A stretch of DNA of 64,000 nt from NCBI GenBank assembly GCA_036873135.1, contig JAPTYO010000017.1:3472001-3536000 (forward strand). The letters run 5' to 3'. The DNA is from Clarkia xantiana subsp. parviflora (lineage: Eukaryota; Streptophyta; Magnoliopsida; Myrtales; Onagraceae). The translations under genes and the position numbers were made by a program. Under the pieces are notes generated by a model that did not search any database, was not told the DNA's origin, and saw nothing but the letters and a program-made list of their open reading frames with translations. Below are positions 46,496 through 57,201 of the stretch, one piece after another. The stretch's first letter is position 1. Each line of letters starts with the position of its first letter.

Positions 46496-48905
46496 GATTG
46501 TAGATCTTATTAAAATTTGATCTTGAAATTTGACCACTTGTTTCCAATTTGGTGTTTTCGGCCGAACCCTAGAAGAATTACAATGTGACCATTTTTAATT
46601 TCTTAGGCCCCAAGAAATGTGTATTTTGGCCGAAACTATAGGGATAATGTTTACCATATTTTAATTTTTTATTAAAGGTAGCAATATATCTATAATTCGA
46701 AACATAAGGAGAGGTTGACATTAAATATATGGGAATATATATGACTATTAATATATTTAGCTAATTTATAGGGATTGAGATTTTATTGATAGATTTAGTT
46801 ACCTAAAAGATTAATAAAATATATTGTCAGTATATTTGTTTCCCTAATAAAGATATCGATAATAAATATATATATATATATTGTTAGCATATGGCGACGT
46901 GGCGCCGTAATTGGTATCCCGTTAATGCTAAGGAAATTACCTTAGTTAATTAGGTAATTGTCACATTAGGCTAATTTGGCCAAACCCAATCCCTAATTGA
47001 CATGGGAGGCCCAAAATTGGGCCTCCCCCTTAATAGCATGGTTCGGCCGGAGCTAGTCCCACATTGGTTGGAGTGAAATTTTGTCCACTCCACAAATCCT
47101 ATATATAGGGGACTCACTTAAGGGGTTTACACATCAATCTAATAAGAAGTACCTCCATTGAGGAACTTGAGAGAAACCTCTCACCCCCTTAGATGATATT
47201 TTCGATGCACATCTTAGTCCGAGGTTCTGTCCCCGTTGAAGAATCGATCAGAGTCTTTGTTGTGGAGCTTACACCGCAACAAAGAACTTGTACGTGGTTC
47301 CAACCGGAGGATCAGAACTCCCTCCACATCGTTCTTGGGCAGGAAAGCTAAAATGTATGTATACACTATTCCGCTGCGTAGTTAGATTACTTGCATGTAC
47401 ACGTTTAGCGTTCCGTAGTATTACGTCCCCGTAATCCAACATATATATATATATATAGTTGAACCGAAATTTATATATATTGTTGATTGATGTACATCTT
47501 ATAGATAGAAGAATCTTGACAGTAAATATATATATATATAGATGTGTGCCGATTTATATATATATATGTAATATTGGAAATTATTTTATATAGTTAATAT
47601 TTCTTGGAGGTTAAGTTAAGTTTTTAGTGGACTTTAAAACCCTACTTAGCCCATAAGATTATTTCGGCCCAACCCTAAGTGATTAATGGGCTGGTCCAAT
47701 TTGCTAAACCGGATAGGTATAAAACCAAATCAAATTTTCTTAATCAGTTCGACCAAGCCGGGTTGGGTCGAACCGGGTAACTAAGTGAACCTAACCGTAC
47801 CGGTTTTGTGTGTTGAACCAAACCCTATTTTATTTGACCGGTTCGGACCGAACCAAATTTTGAAAATTAAACCGGACCTAACCAGATTTACGGACCGAAC
47901 CGAACCGGATTAAAATTGACTGAACTGAACCGGATTTTCAAAGTCGAATTCAAGTGAATTAATAAAACAGGATGGTCAAGTTTTAACATCCAATTTTTTT
48001 TTTTAAAACTTTAATTAGTCTATATAGTGCTCGAAGGTTTAAAACTTTCATATTATTTATTAAACCTTAATGCCTAGTTTCGATTATGGGAATGAATCTT
48101 GGAATGCATGATTTAGGGACTGGATTAATTAGAGTGTTGAATTGCAATTGCTTTTCATCACATATATTTATTAGAACTGTTGTCTTGACTATGTTAAGCT
48201 AACTATATGTTGGGTGCGGAGCCCAGGTTGAATATATGGTTTGCGCATTAGGACAGACATGTTGTGATGGTTATGATTGCCTAGGATTCATGTCTAGAAA
48301 CATGCATGATTAATTGTAAGCATGAATTGCAAGTCAGCCCCTAATATTTTAAATGTTTTAAAAACAAAAGCATGTCGCCAAATATGCATGATTGATGTGG
48401 AAGTGTTCATGTATGTCACGTATGCTTGAATGTTGAGGATGTAGCTGCATGTGATAGTTTACTTGGATAGTAGAATTATATATATGGTAGCATGAGTTCC
48501 TCGGAACATTAAACGCATGACGCGTATGCAAGATGTATGTTTTGGTTGATGAATTTCGCCTTACTATGATAATTTACTTGTGAAGTAGAATTATATAGGC
48601 ATGCGTAAGTTCATCGGAACATTTTTAAATACAAAAGGGCCTTGGGAAAGCCAAGATCGAGTACGCTTATTTCAAAGTTCTCGTTCCGGTAATTTGCGAA
48701 TAAAACCGTTTTTAAGAGACTGATATATTGGATTGAAGACGACGGTAATGTGAACTCTTTCACGAACCCCCTTCCCTCGGTTTACTGGCGGTCGGTTGGT
48801 TTAAATGGCTAAGGAATCATTATTTGTCGTATTCCATCGTATTCCATCTTAATAGATATCTGATGTATGCAATTCTTTCTCAAAATGTTATTGTCTCCCT
48901 AATTA
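46496..48905 (+). other. Copia leader, copy R
   Basis: Reverse complement of the LM leader (12480-14290): first CTTGAAATTTGACCACTTG, AT-microsatellites (46860-47600), then AACCGG-type words at 47690-47960. It is interrupted by a solo LTR. R's own 5' LTR and PBS are missing, having been lost with the left side of el.2. Confidence 0.7.
46882..47441 (+). repeat. Solo copia LTR
   Basis: 560 bp, TGTTAGCATATGG to GTAATCCAACA, of the E1 LTR family in plus orientation, with TATA at about 47099. No PBS follows and no PPT precedes. Flanks TATAT on both sides fit a 5-bp duplication, but they lie in an AT microsatellite, so the match is weak evidence. Confidence 0.85.
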
Positions 48906-49440
48906 TGCATGATTATCAATGTGTTCGTATGAATTGGTTGAATGAGTGCGATTCGACATTCCTCGCAATCTTGTGGTGTGGATGATGATGAATAAAAGGA
49001 GTATGTGTTGAACTCTCTGCTACAATTCCGAAAAGAGGAGGGACAACTACGGATGGTCTGTATAATTTTGTCAATGAGAGATAAATGTGATGATTTGTTT
49101 CCCCAATAATGGGTGTAGGTTCTTTGATGATCTGAACGCGTATGTGGTGATACATTCAACTCTGGATAAAGGGGTTGAAGAAGACTTCAATTGCAACCAA
49201 TGTTATAGCTTGGTATCCCTTTGCATCCGCCTCAGTGGAAGCAATGATGCTAAAGCTAGAATTTTTTTTTTTTGAATGTGATGGTCTTCTCTCTTTCCAT
49301 GGATGCTGTTGTAAATTTCGCTCGAAACCTTCGCAATGAAAGGTCAACATGGAAAAGATGTATATGGTTGTCTGATGTTGACGGGACTCGCTTACCATGA
49401 GTCTAGTCAAGTATAATAACAACAGCAGTAAAGGGACAAC
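48906..49440 (+). pseudogene. Gag-position ORF remnant, copy R
   Basis: Starts ATGCATGATTATCAATGTGTT, parallel to the LM copy start. Later frames read DKGVEEDFNCNQCYSLVSLC (49166 onward), which aligns with VEEDFKHKYSSLQLWCSL of M2, then MVFSLSMDAVVNFARN, at the position of EMFPLSWFADDNGLTC in E1. Several frameshifts and stops. The protein family is unrecognised. Confidence 0.5.
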
Positions 49441-49743
49441 CTTCTCTGCTCACCAAAATGGTTCGAAAGAAGCCAACATTTATCCGCATATCATGAAGAG
49501 AACTGGACCGATAGATCTAATACGATAATCCGGTGGGTTAAACCCTGTTGATAAAGTGCGTCCGAAGTACGCCTCGTATGTCATGAGTATAAAGCTGGAA
49601 AATGTTTTATACGGACACAAATAATTTGATGTGATTCACTTGTGAATTTATTCAGGTGTAATGTTCAACATGACTCAAAGTTCTCGACTATGTGTGCGAC
49701 AAGCATGGATCAAATACGCGACTTTCAGATCAAGAACCATACC
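49441..49743 (+). other. Copia spacer, copy R, left part
   Basis: Non-coding. Continues at 59926 after el.3. The ATTGT duplication (49744-49748) borders el.3. Confidence 0.6.
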
Positions 49744-49748
49744 ATTGT

Positions 49749-50555
49749 TGTTAAGACGTGTTCCTCGTGTCGGTGAGTTTCTGATCCGAGTGATACCTCT
49801 TTCGGGTATTTCGCTCTTTTTCTTGATTCGCTTAGCTTGATTCTCTGATCCTTAGCTCCACTCCTTGTAGACATGCATAAGGGGCAGTACTGAGCACGGA
49901 GAGGGGGGGTGGTGCTTAGTGAACCCTCTCTGATGCATAAATGAGTTCGGTTTGTAGAGAGAGAAAATACTAGAGAGAGGACAGAGCTAAATGTGCAAAG
50001 GTAAACATGTCCAAATGAATAGAACTTGCGCAGTATATATAGGCTACGGGGGGATTAAGGTGGCTTAATGACACCGTTAATCCCTAAACGCACTTAATTA
50101 ACACATAACAGCAGGATTAAGATCTTTAAGACAAGGAGAAGTGGGGGAAAAAGTCTAAGTATGAGTCGGGTAAAATGGATGTCGGGACCCTCGGGGTCAG
50201 ACGGAGAATTCGACTTTAAGGATTAGGGTTGGGTCAATTTGCCCGACCTCTCTTGGGAAGGGTGGGTGAACTGAACCAATCCCTCCTAGGGGAGATCAGG
50301 TGAAGCCACCCGATCCCTCGTAGGGGAGATCGGGTGTGGCCACCCGATCTCCCCTAGGGTAGATCGGGTCGGCTAGCCTGATCTCACCTAGGTGAGACCA
50401 ACAGACCGATCCGGGCGAATATTTCTGGCTCGTCCGGGCCGTTCGCGTTGTGAGTGAAGTGTGCGAGTTCAAGTTTCAATTTACAATCGTTAGCGGGGCG
50501 ATCAAAATAAGACAATCCGAAGGGAGACGGGTTCAAATTGGGCGTATATCAATCA
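49749..50555 (-). repeat. el.3 3' LTR
   Basis: 807 bp. Complement starts TGATTGATATACGCCC and ends CGTCTTAACA. Carries extra copies of a TAGGGGAGATCGGGT / ACCCGATCTCCCCTA inverted motif (50281-50370) compared with the 5' LTR. Confidence 0.9.
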
Positions 50556-50566
50556 CATGCCCCCGA
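50556..50566 (-). other. el.3 polypurine tract
   Basis: The complement TCGGGGGCATG abuts the 3' LTR. Confidence 0.75.
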
Positions 50567-52150
50567 GTCAACCAATGGCTTAACCCTTGATTGACTCTAT
50601 TTTATGATGGGATGACACGCACAATTTGCAACCGTGTTATTACCTCTTGACGAATCCTTTGCTTTTCTGTAGGCGCCTTTTCCGGGCCTTATCCTCAGTT
50701 TCTCGAAATATAGGGAAAAACAAACGTTAGAGAAAACGGGGACGCGTCTATACACGTGTCCGACAAATGTGGATATAAAAATCCGATCTTTCCTTTTATG
50801 TATTTCTAAAAAATATGTACATACAAGAGTATGCAACGTGATCATGAATATGAACTAATGCAATCCGGTTTCAGGTTATCATAATCAATACGTGTCCATG
50901 AGGGAAGAACTCTATCCGTGAAAAAATATTTAGGCCGGGTCTAAAAATTTCAAGTATGGGAAAATGAGATATATGTCCATGGGGGGTTAACTTGGATAGT
51001 AATGTGCCTAACCATAGTTAAAAAGGGGTTAAGATGATGATTTTCTATCTAACCCTTGGATCTCCTTTAATTTAAATGAATGGTGGTGATTATGTATCCC
51101 TAAAAAACCCTACACCCTTTCAATTATAAGGTAAATGAAGAAGATTACCTCACTTAGAGCCTCCATCATATTTTTCTCCTTACTTTCACATTCTTGGGGA
51201 CCAAGAAAAAATTCAAGCCCTAAATTTTAGGGTGGTGGCCGGCACAGCTCTTCACGGCGGAGGGGGGTGTTTTCCGGCCCGGTGGCGCGACGAGCTCTTC
51301 AGCCGGGGTGGGCAGTGCGACCAGCAGCGGTGACAGAGGCCGGCCAGGGCTGCGGAGGCGAGAGGTTGAGGCACCTCCGGTCGGGGCGCTGCACCTCGAT
51401 TCCTTTCGCGGCGGGGCTCTCGGTGGCTGAGGTGGTGGATTCTGATCCACGACGGGGCCCGGCGCAGCGAAGGAGGACGACGAGCCGAAGACAGCGGCGA
51501 ACTCCGGTGCTGCTTCGATTGGCAGAGGCGGATTGGGCTAGGGCCAATTCCGACAAGGCGTGAGGGGGTCTCCGGCGATTGCGGGCCCTTCCTCCCGACG
51601 ACGGCGGGACTTGATATCCGAACCCATTTTTCAAATCGGTTTGGGATTTCCTAAGGTTCGATCTTTTCTCTTTCCATGAACATATCATTTGCTCGTATTT
51701 GGATTGCCTATGCTTGATTTGTGATGATTTCCCGAATGCTTGAGTTATGAATGCCGTATTGAGTAGATAGTCGTTTGTTTGGAAATAATTTTTTGCCCGT
51801 TGGATATTCCTTGCTTGATTTTGACGTCGCGGGATAACTTGTATGTCGGGTGTTGTTGAGGGGTATAATCGTCCTTGGCTCGAGAAATGGTTTTTCTGAG
51901 TGAAATTGCCCGACTTTGTTGTCGTGAAATTGCTCGTACGTAGCCGTTGTTGTTATTGGGTATCCTCGAGTCTTGATTGTTGCTCGTTAATTGTTATACG
52001 GCATAGCTGTCGATATGTCGATGTCAGACTATTTCCGAGCTTACCCGGGGAACTGCTCATGTTCTGACACTTAGCTTGATATGGCAGGTATTATACTCGT
52101 GGTGGTGCCCAAAAACTCAGACTTTGCAACGATGCTACATTCTTCGCAGG
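50567..52150 (+). other. el.3 region upstream of the opposite-strand gene
   Basis: AT-rich up to about 51180, then a GC-rich block (51235-51610), then T-rich sequence to 52150. It is plausibly promoter, 5' untranslated exon and 5' UTR intron of the plus-strand gene: CTAAG|GTTCGATC at about 51656 resembles a donor, and ATTCTTCGCAG directly before ATG (52151) resembles an acceptor. The overlapping ORFs at 51267-51688 on both strands are composition artefacts. Confidence 0.4.
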
Positions 52151-54420
52151 ATGAGTAAGTTTTTCATCCCCTCTATTCGTCGCGTTACTTTCTTTCCCGA
52201 TGTTAGCTCAGAGTCGGATTCTGAGTCAGATAATGAATTTGAATATTGGTCTGAGTCAGAGTCTATCTCAAGTTTGGAATTTCATACTGCTTTCGAGTTA
52301 GGTCTTGCGGCATTGTCAGGGAACCATTTGGGTCGGAGTGACTATAACGAGCATGTTGAGTTAGGTGACGTTAGTCCTTTAGATGAACCCTTATACCCCT
52401 TCATTCCATCTCTGAAGAACATTAGAGAGGCCGTGACAGTGCCCCCGGAGGGAAGGTTGTAGTGTACACCTCCCAGATTCGATACGGGTTACGCTTCCCC
52501 AATTGTGACGATCTCATCGAACTTTGCCGGTTTTTCCGGATTTCTCCCGTGAACCTTGCCCCCAGTACTATCCGTGTCTGGGTGGGATTTCGAGTATTTT
52601 GTCCGTGGTACTCATGGAAGTAGTCTTTTGTTCTATTCCAATGTTTTTATCGCTTCAAATATCAGAAGAAGATCGGTTTCGCGAGCTTGGTGACTCGTTA
52701 TCCTCTCCTTAACGTAACCCGATATGAGGATTTGGGGTCGGGTGAGGTTGAGTAGAACAGTGACCTTCGCTTTGTGGCTCCTCATGATAATTCGTCGAGT
52801 CATTGGTCTAAGTATTATTTCTTAATCACTGATTGCTATGTGACTTGGTCGGTTCTTCATGAGAATCAGTCGGATGGTTGGCCTTCCTTTAGGGAGTTCT
52901 CTTCCTCAGACATAAAGACCATGAAGGTTATTTATCAAAGCCATCAGACCAAGTCCTATTGTCCTGTGTCTGTGGTGACCGAGACGGATATGTATGAGGC
53001 GGGGATTCGCTTGACCCCTCCCTCCGAGGGTTTGGTATGTCACTTAGTCTTATTGTTTTTATTCCTCTTTTGTTTTTCCTTTGTAGGTTGGTTTCACGGA
53101 AAAACCTATAATGTGCAGGCGGAGCCCATTGATTTGAGCAAGAGGAAGGGGCCATCTAGCTCTGCTCCCAAGAAATCTTCTAAGTCAGGGAGGGTCGCGA
53201 AGACTTCCAGTATGTTCTTCCTTCTCTTCTTTTTCTTTTATGATATATTTGTAACTGTTCTCATGTTGTTTTCTTTGTGTTATCGGGGCACTCGTCGTTG
53301 GTCATAGAGCGCGTCGCTCCTGTGAGCAAGAGTTCGAGCCAATCAAAGTCTAAGGCACGGAAGCCTGACTCTGAGGTCGGTCCCTCGGCTGTCAAGACGA
53401 AAAAGACTGCGAGAGACTCTCCTTCGAATGTTCGTTTGTCGACACCTTCTCGTGATAAGGAGATAGTGGTCGAGGAGGCGCCCTCCTTGCTCGACAAAGG
53501 GAAGCGGCCTGCCGATGGTGGTGGGGTGACTATAGGTGCTGATGCGTCTTCACCATCCATTGCCCCCCAGCCGAGGGAGCGATTCTCAGGTTTGTTTCTA
53601 CTTTATAACTTGTAGATATATATTCACTTGTTTATTGTGTTCATTTTCTATCTTGTTGATACAGTCCGGAGGAAACTAGGCGTTATGTTCAAGGGGTTTT
53701 GTCTCGATATGCCCCGGTAAGTGATCTTTTTCTTTTATCTTCAATTCTGAGTAATTGTTTGCTATGCTACTTGACGTTTGTTCATTGTCTCAGGGCATGT
53801 CTGACATGGTTAATCTCTCATCCGTTGCCCTTGAGCTATCTGAGGAGAACAAGGTACTTGAGGATAAACAAGTATCCTTGAAGGCTGAGCTTAGTAGTGC
53901 CGTGGAGAAAATTCGCCTTTCTGATTTGAAGATGCAGGAACTTCCGGATCAGGTTGCCTCACTTGAGACTACTATTGCGAATTTGCTTTGACAGGCTGAT
54001 GTTGATTCTTCACTCCATGCTGCGGAGTTGAAGAATATTGAGGAGAAATGTCGCAAGGAGGAGAGATTTACTTCTGTGGCTGAGTATAAGTCTTCTCCTG
54101 CCTATGCTGCTGATTTCTAGGTTCGGTGCACCAAGGAGATGAACCAGTTTGGAGAGAAGCTGATGGATCAGATATTCAGGACTGATCCTCAGTTTCAAGT
54201 TCACGACTTGGGTGACTTTGGTCCTTATTCTAGGGGTTATGTTGCTGTGCTTAGGGGGCGGGCTGCTGTTGCTAAGAACGTGCCTGATTCCCTTGTGCAG
54301 GAGGATAATACTCCTATCGATGTTGTTGATTCAGGTTCCTCTTCATCTTCATTGAGTTCCATAAGTGGTTCTTCTTCTGAACATCAGGACCGTGAGGACT
54401 CCCCAGTGGCATCCGGTTGA
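52151..54420 (+). pseudogene. el.3 opposite-strand multi-exon gene
   Basis: Opposite to the element's gag. ATG at 52151 gives MSKFFIPSIRRVTFF and an acidic Ser-rich stretch. After a 1-base shift at about 52455, YGLRFPNCDDLIELCRFF and STIRVWVGFRVFCPWYSW align with CKYYKIHP..AIRVWNAFRVL of el.2. Canonical introns: 53035-53086, 53210-53307 (acceptor uncertain), 53590-53664 (GTTTGT..TACAG) and 53717-53793 (GTAAGT..CTCAG). The last exon is a coiled coil (LELSEENKVLEDKQVSLKAE) with a Ser-rich tail; TGA at about 53989 and TAG at about 54118 break it. Same architecture as the el.2 antisense gene. Role unknown. Confidence 0.75.
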
Positions 54421-54825
54421 TTATCTGACATCTCTATCCTTGTACATATTCCTTTGCTTTTCCTCCCCTTGATGGGTTGAGTGGTTTCTCCCTGTGTTGG
54501 GTTGAGTATATTTTGAAGGCCTCATACTTAGGCACTTTTTGGAGTTGCTACTAGACTTGGTTGTGTCTACTTTCTTTATGATGTTTGCCTTGGCTTGATG
54601 TATGGATGGTAGGATAACTTGTTACTTGGTTGTGGTAGCATTTTGTGGTTGCTTCATTTGCATATTCCTTTCTTGTGTTTGCATTTAACTTCATTGATGT
54701 CTCTTTAGCTTCCTCTTGTGCCGGGATACCTTTAATATCATCATGAACAAACTTGCGTATTTCTCATATCATGTATCCTTACTTTAAAAAGTAAAGTTTT
54801 TCAAGGTATGTTGTTGGTGTCAAAA
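54421..54825. other. el.3 T-rich spacer
   Basis: Follows the plus-strand gene's stop; T-rich, plausibly its 3' untranslated region. No other feature. Confidence 0.45.
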
Positions 54826-55405
54826 AATATTCACGAGATAGGCTCTCGGAGGGCACAAAATGTATTCGCGAGATAGGCTCTCGGAAGGCGCGGAATTGGT
54901 TCGTGAGATAGGCTCTCGGAAGGCACAGAATTAGTTCGCGAGATAGGCTCTCGGAGGGCACAGAATTAGTTCGCGAGATAGGCTCTCGGAGGGCACATAA
55001 TTAGTTCGCGATACAGGCTCTCGGAGGGCACATAATTAGTTCACGAGATAGGCTCTCGGAGGGCACGTAATTAGTTTGCTAGATAGGCTCTCGGAGGGCA
55101 AAGAATTTTTCGCGAGATAGGCTCTCGGAGGGCGCATAGTTTTTCACGAGATAAGTTCTCGGAGGGCGCAGAATTTTTCACGAGATAGGCTCTCGGAGGG
55201 CGCAAATTTTTTCACGATATAGGCTCTCGGAGGTCGCAGAGTTTTTCACGAGATAGGATCTCGGAGGGCGTCGAATTTTTTCACGAGATAGGTTCGGGCA
55301 GAATTTTTCACGAGATATGCTCTCGGAGGGCGCATAATTTTTCACGAGATAAGCTCTCGGAGGGCGCAGAGTTTTTCACGAGATAGGCTCTCGGAAGGCG
55401 CAGAA
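54826..55405 (+). repeat. el.3 minisatellite
   Basis: About 15 units of 34-39 bp built on CGAGATAGGCTCTCGGAGGG followed by CACAGAATTAGTT (left half) or CGCAGAATTTTTCA (right half). The two sub-types lie in blocks, so the array grew in at least two bursts. Each unit contains the inverted word CGAGA..TCTCG. Confidence 0.9.
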
Positions 55406-55692
55406 AGTGTCATTTCCTTGTTTGTCATATCTAAGTAAGGAGATTGTGGAGAAATTGTTATCTCATACTTAGGAACTATTTTGATAAACTCCCACTTCAT
55501 TGAAAGCATTCATGCCTTATATACAGGAGGGGTGTCATGGGTGGTCCAGGACATCCTTTAAGAAAACAAAATATAGTTGACGAGTTGGAGTTACTTTGTG
55601 AGTTTTCCGCCTCTAGAGTTGTTTTAGAAAACTAAACATGCATTATATTGAAGATAAAACCAAGGATATGGTGTTCTGCTGGTGTGATTTCC
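55406..55692. other. el.3 spacer
   Basis: Between minisatellite and second gag-like segment; nothing recognised. Confidence 0.5.
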
Positions 55693-56261
55693 TTAGATGG
55701 TGGCGGATGGCACTGGTGCTATGTATTCTTTTAGTCCTACCTTGTTGATCATCTCTTCAATCTCTATTTTCAACACCATGCAATCATTTGTCTTATGCCC
55801 CCACGTTCCATGGTATTCACACCATCCTATTGTGTCTTTTCCCAGGAATGCCTTATCTTCCTCCTTGCATTCACGCATCTCCTTGCTCAGGTGTTTCTTG
55901 AAAAGTTCTTCAATTTACCCATTGAGAGGTGTAAAGTTGAAATTTACACCCCCTCCTCATGTGTGGCCCTCTTCCTCATCGGATGCTTCACCATATGTCG
56001 CATTTGTTTCTCGAATGCCTTGTCCAATTTTTCTTTAAGTTCGCGCATCGTGCTTGTCATCACTACCTCATAATGACCTCGAAACACCTCGAAAGAGGTT
56101 GGATGCATGTTTCTAAGGAAAGCTCTTACAGCCTCCCCTCTTGTCACATCCATGTTGGCCCCGTATTCCACGAACCTTTCAAAGTAACTTGCAATGGGTT
56201 CCCATGGCATTTGTTTCACGTCATCTATGTACCTGAAGCCTCTTTCAATTGATCTTTTCAC
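55693..56261 (-). pseudogene. el.3 second Gag-like segment
   Basis: The minus strand reads MKRSIERGFRYIDDVKQMP, EPIASYFERFVEYGANMDVT and REAVRAFLRN-type sequence (GEAVRAFLRNMHPTSFEVF), like the Gag core end of el.1 (ESLAHYYQRYT..GETIRTFIRNL). After a frame change comes WCEYHGTWGHKTNDCMVLK, the Tat Gag zinc-binding pattern. It lies downstream of the protease, where RT should be, so this is a duplicated or captured piece of a different Gag. Broken by frameshifts near 55900-55950. Confidence 0.7.
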
Positions 56262-56324
56262 TCTCCTTCCATTTTCATTATCTGGCTGTCAGGATATGCT
56301 TGTTACCCTTACAACCTTTCCACT

Positions 56325-57120
56325 TCATGTTCTCATGGCCAAACTTCCCAATATTTGCTTGCTTAGGCGGAGTGTGACTCCTATCCTTTGCTTTCCTTGC
56401 CTTAGCTGTTTTTTCTCCTCTTTTTGAGAGCTCTTTCTATGTCTGCCCCCTATCATCACCATTGCTACTGTGTCTGATTGTTGTGTCCTACGTCTCATGG
56501 AACTGACGTAACACTGCCTTGCGGTGCGCTGATCACCCAGGACTTCTCCTATTCCATTCTCAGTGATGTACTTCAATTTCTGGTGGACTGTTGAGGGTAC
56601 AATCTCATATGGGTTTATTTTGGTTCTCCCTAGGATCCCGTTGTAAGCTCTTAAGTTTTCCACTACCAAAAAGTCCACGTTAATCTTCAGCTGTGTCCAC
56701 CCTTGTCCCAGTGTTACTGGTAGAGTTATCATGCCTAGAGGGTAACTTGTCGCCCCTGAGAATCTGACTAGCGGAAGGTTCACCAGTTTGATATCTGCCT
56801 TGGTTTTCCCTAACTCTTCAAGCACGTGCATTTGCAGTATATCTGTCGAACTTCCTCCATCAACGAGTATTCATTTCACATCGAAGTTGCCAATGTCCAT
56901 TGTTATCACTAGGGCATCGTCATGTGGGAAGACAATATGGCTCTTGTCCTTCTCAGAGAATTCAATTACCATTTCATTTTCCTCCTTGGCCTCTTTCTCC
57001 ACTTTGTTGTTGCATCTATCCTAGAGGCATACACCTCTCTTGCATTTGCTGCTGATCCGCCCGACCCGATTCCTCCGTGTATCATGTTGATCGTTCCCCT
57101 TTTGGTGGGTAAGGGATTGT
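56325..57120 (-). pseudogene. el.3 aspartic protease region
   Basis: The minus strand has KRGTINMIHGGIGSGGSA and REVYASRI (shared with el.1 and el.2 just before protease), then after a frame change SHIVFPHDDALVITMD and the catalytic ILVDGGSSTDILQ (about 56840-56870), preceded by a TGA. It continues EELGKTKADIKLVNLPLVRF, SGATSYPLGMITLPV, NGILGRTKINP and LGDQRTARQCYVSSMRRR. The family processes Gag-Pol. Reading stops at 56325, with no RT beyond. Confidence 0.85.
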
Positions 57121-57201
57121 AATCAACCTTATCCTTTCCTTTGTCCTTTTGCATTGGCCTTGCGGGTGCACTGCTGCTCCGTGATCCACGAATTGCTTCA
57201 A

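Noticed and set aside
46877..47446. Full copia element at the solo LTR
   Set aside because: No PBS follows and no second LTR is within reach in the same orientation. Flanking TATAT lies in a microsatellite, so even the duplication is only weak evidence.
51267..51688. ORF pair on both strands in el.3
   Set aside because: Same composition artefact; more plausibly the untranslated first exon of the plus-strand gene.
54826..55405. CRISPR-like repeat array
   Set aside because: Units are adjacent tandem copies with similar linkers and no unique spacers, in a plant retrotransposon.
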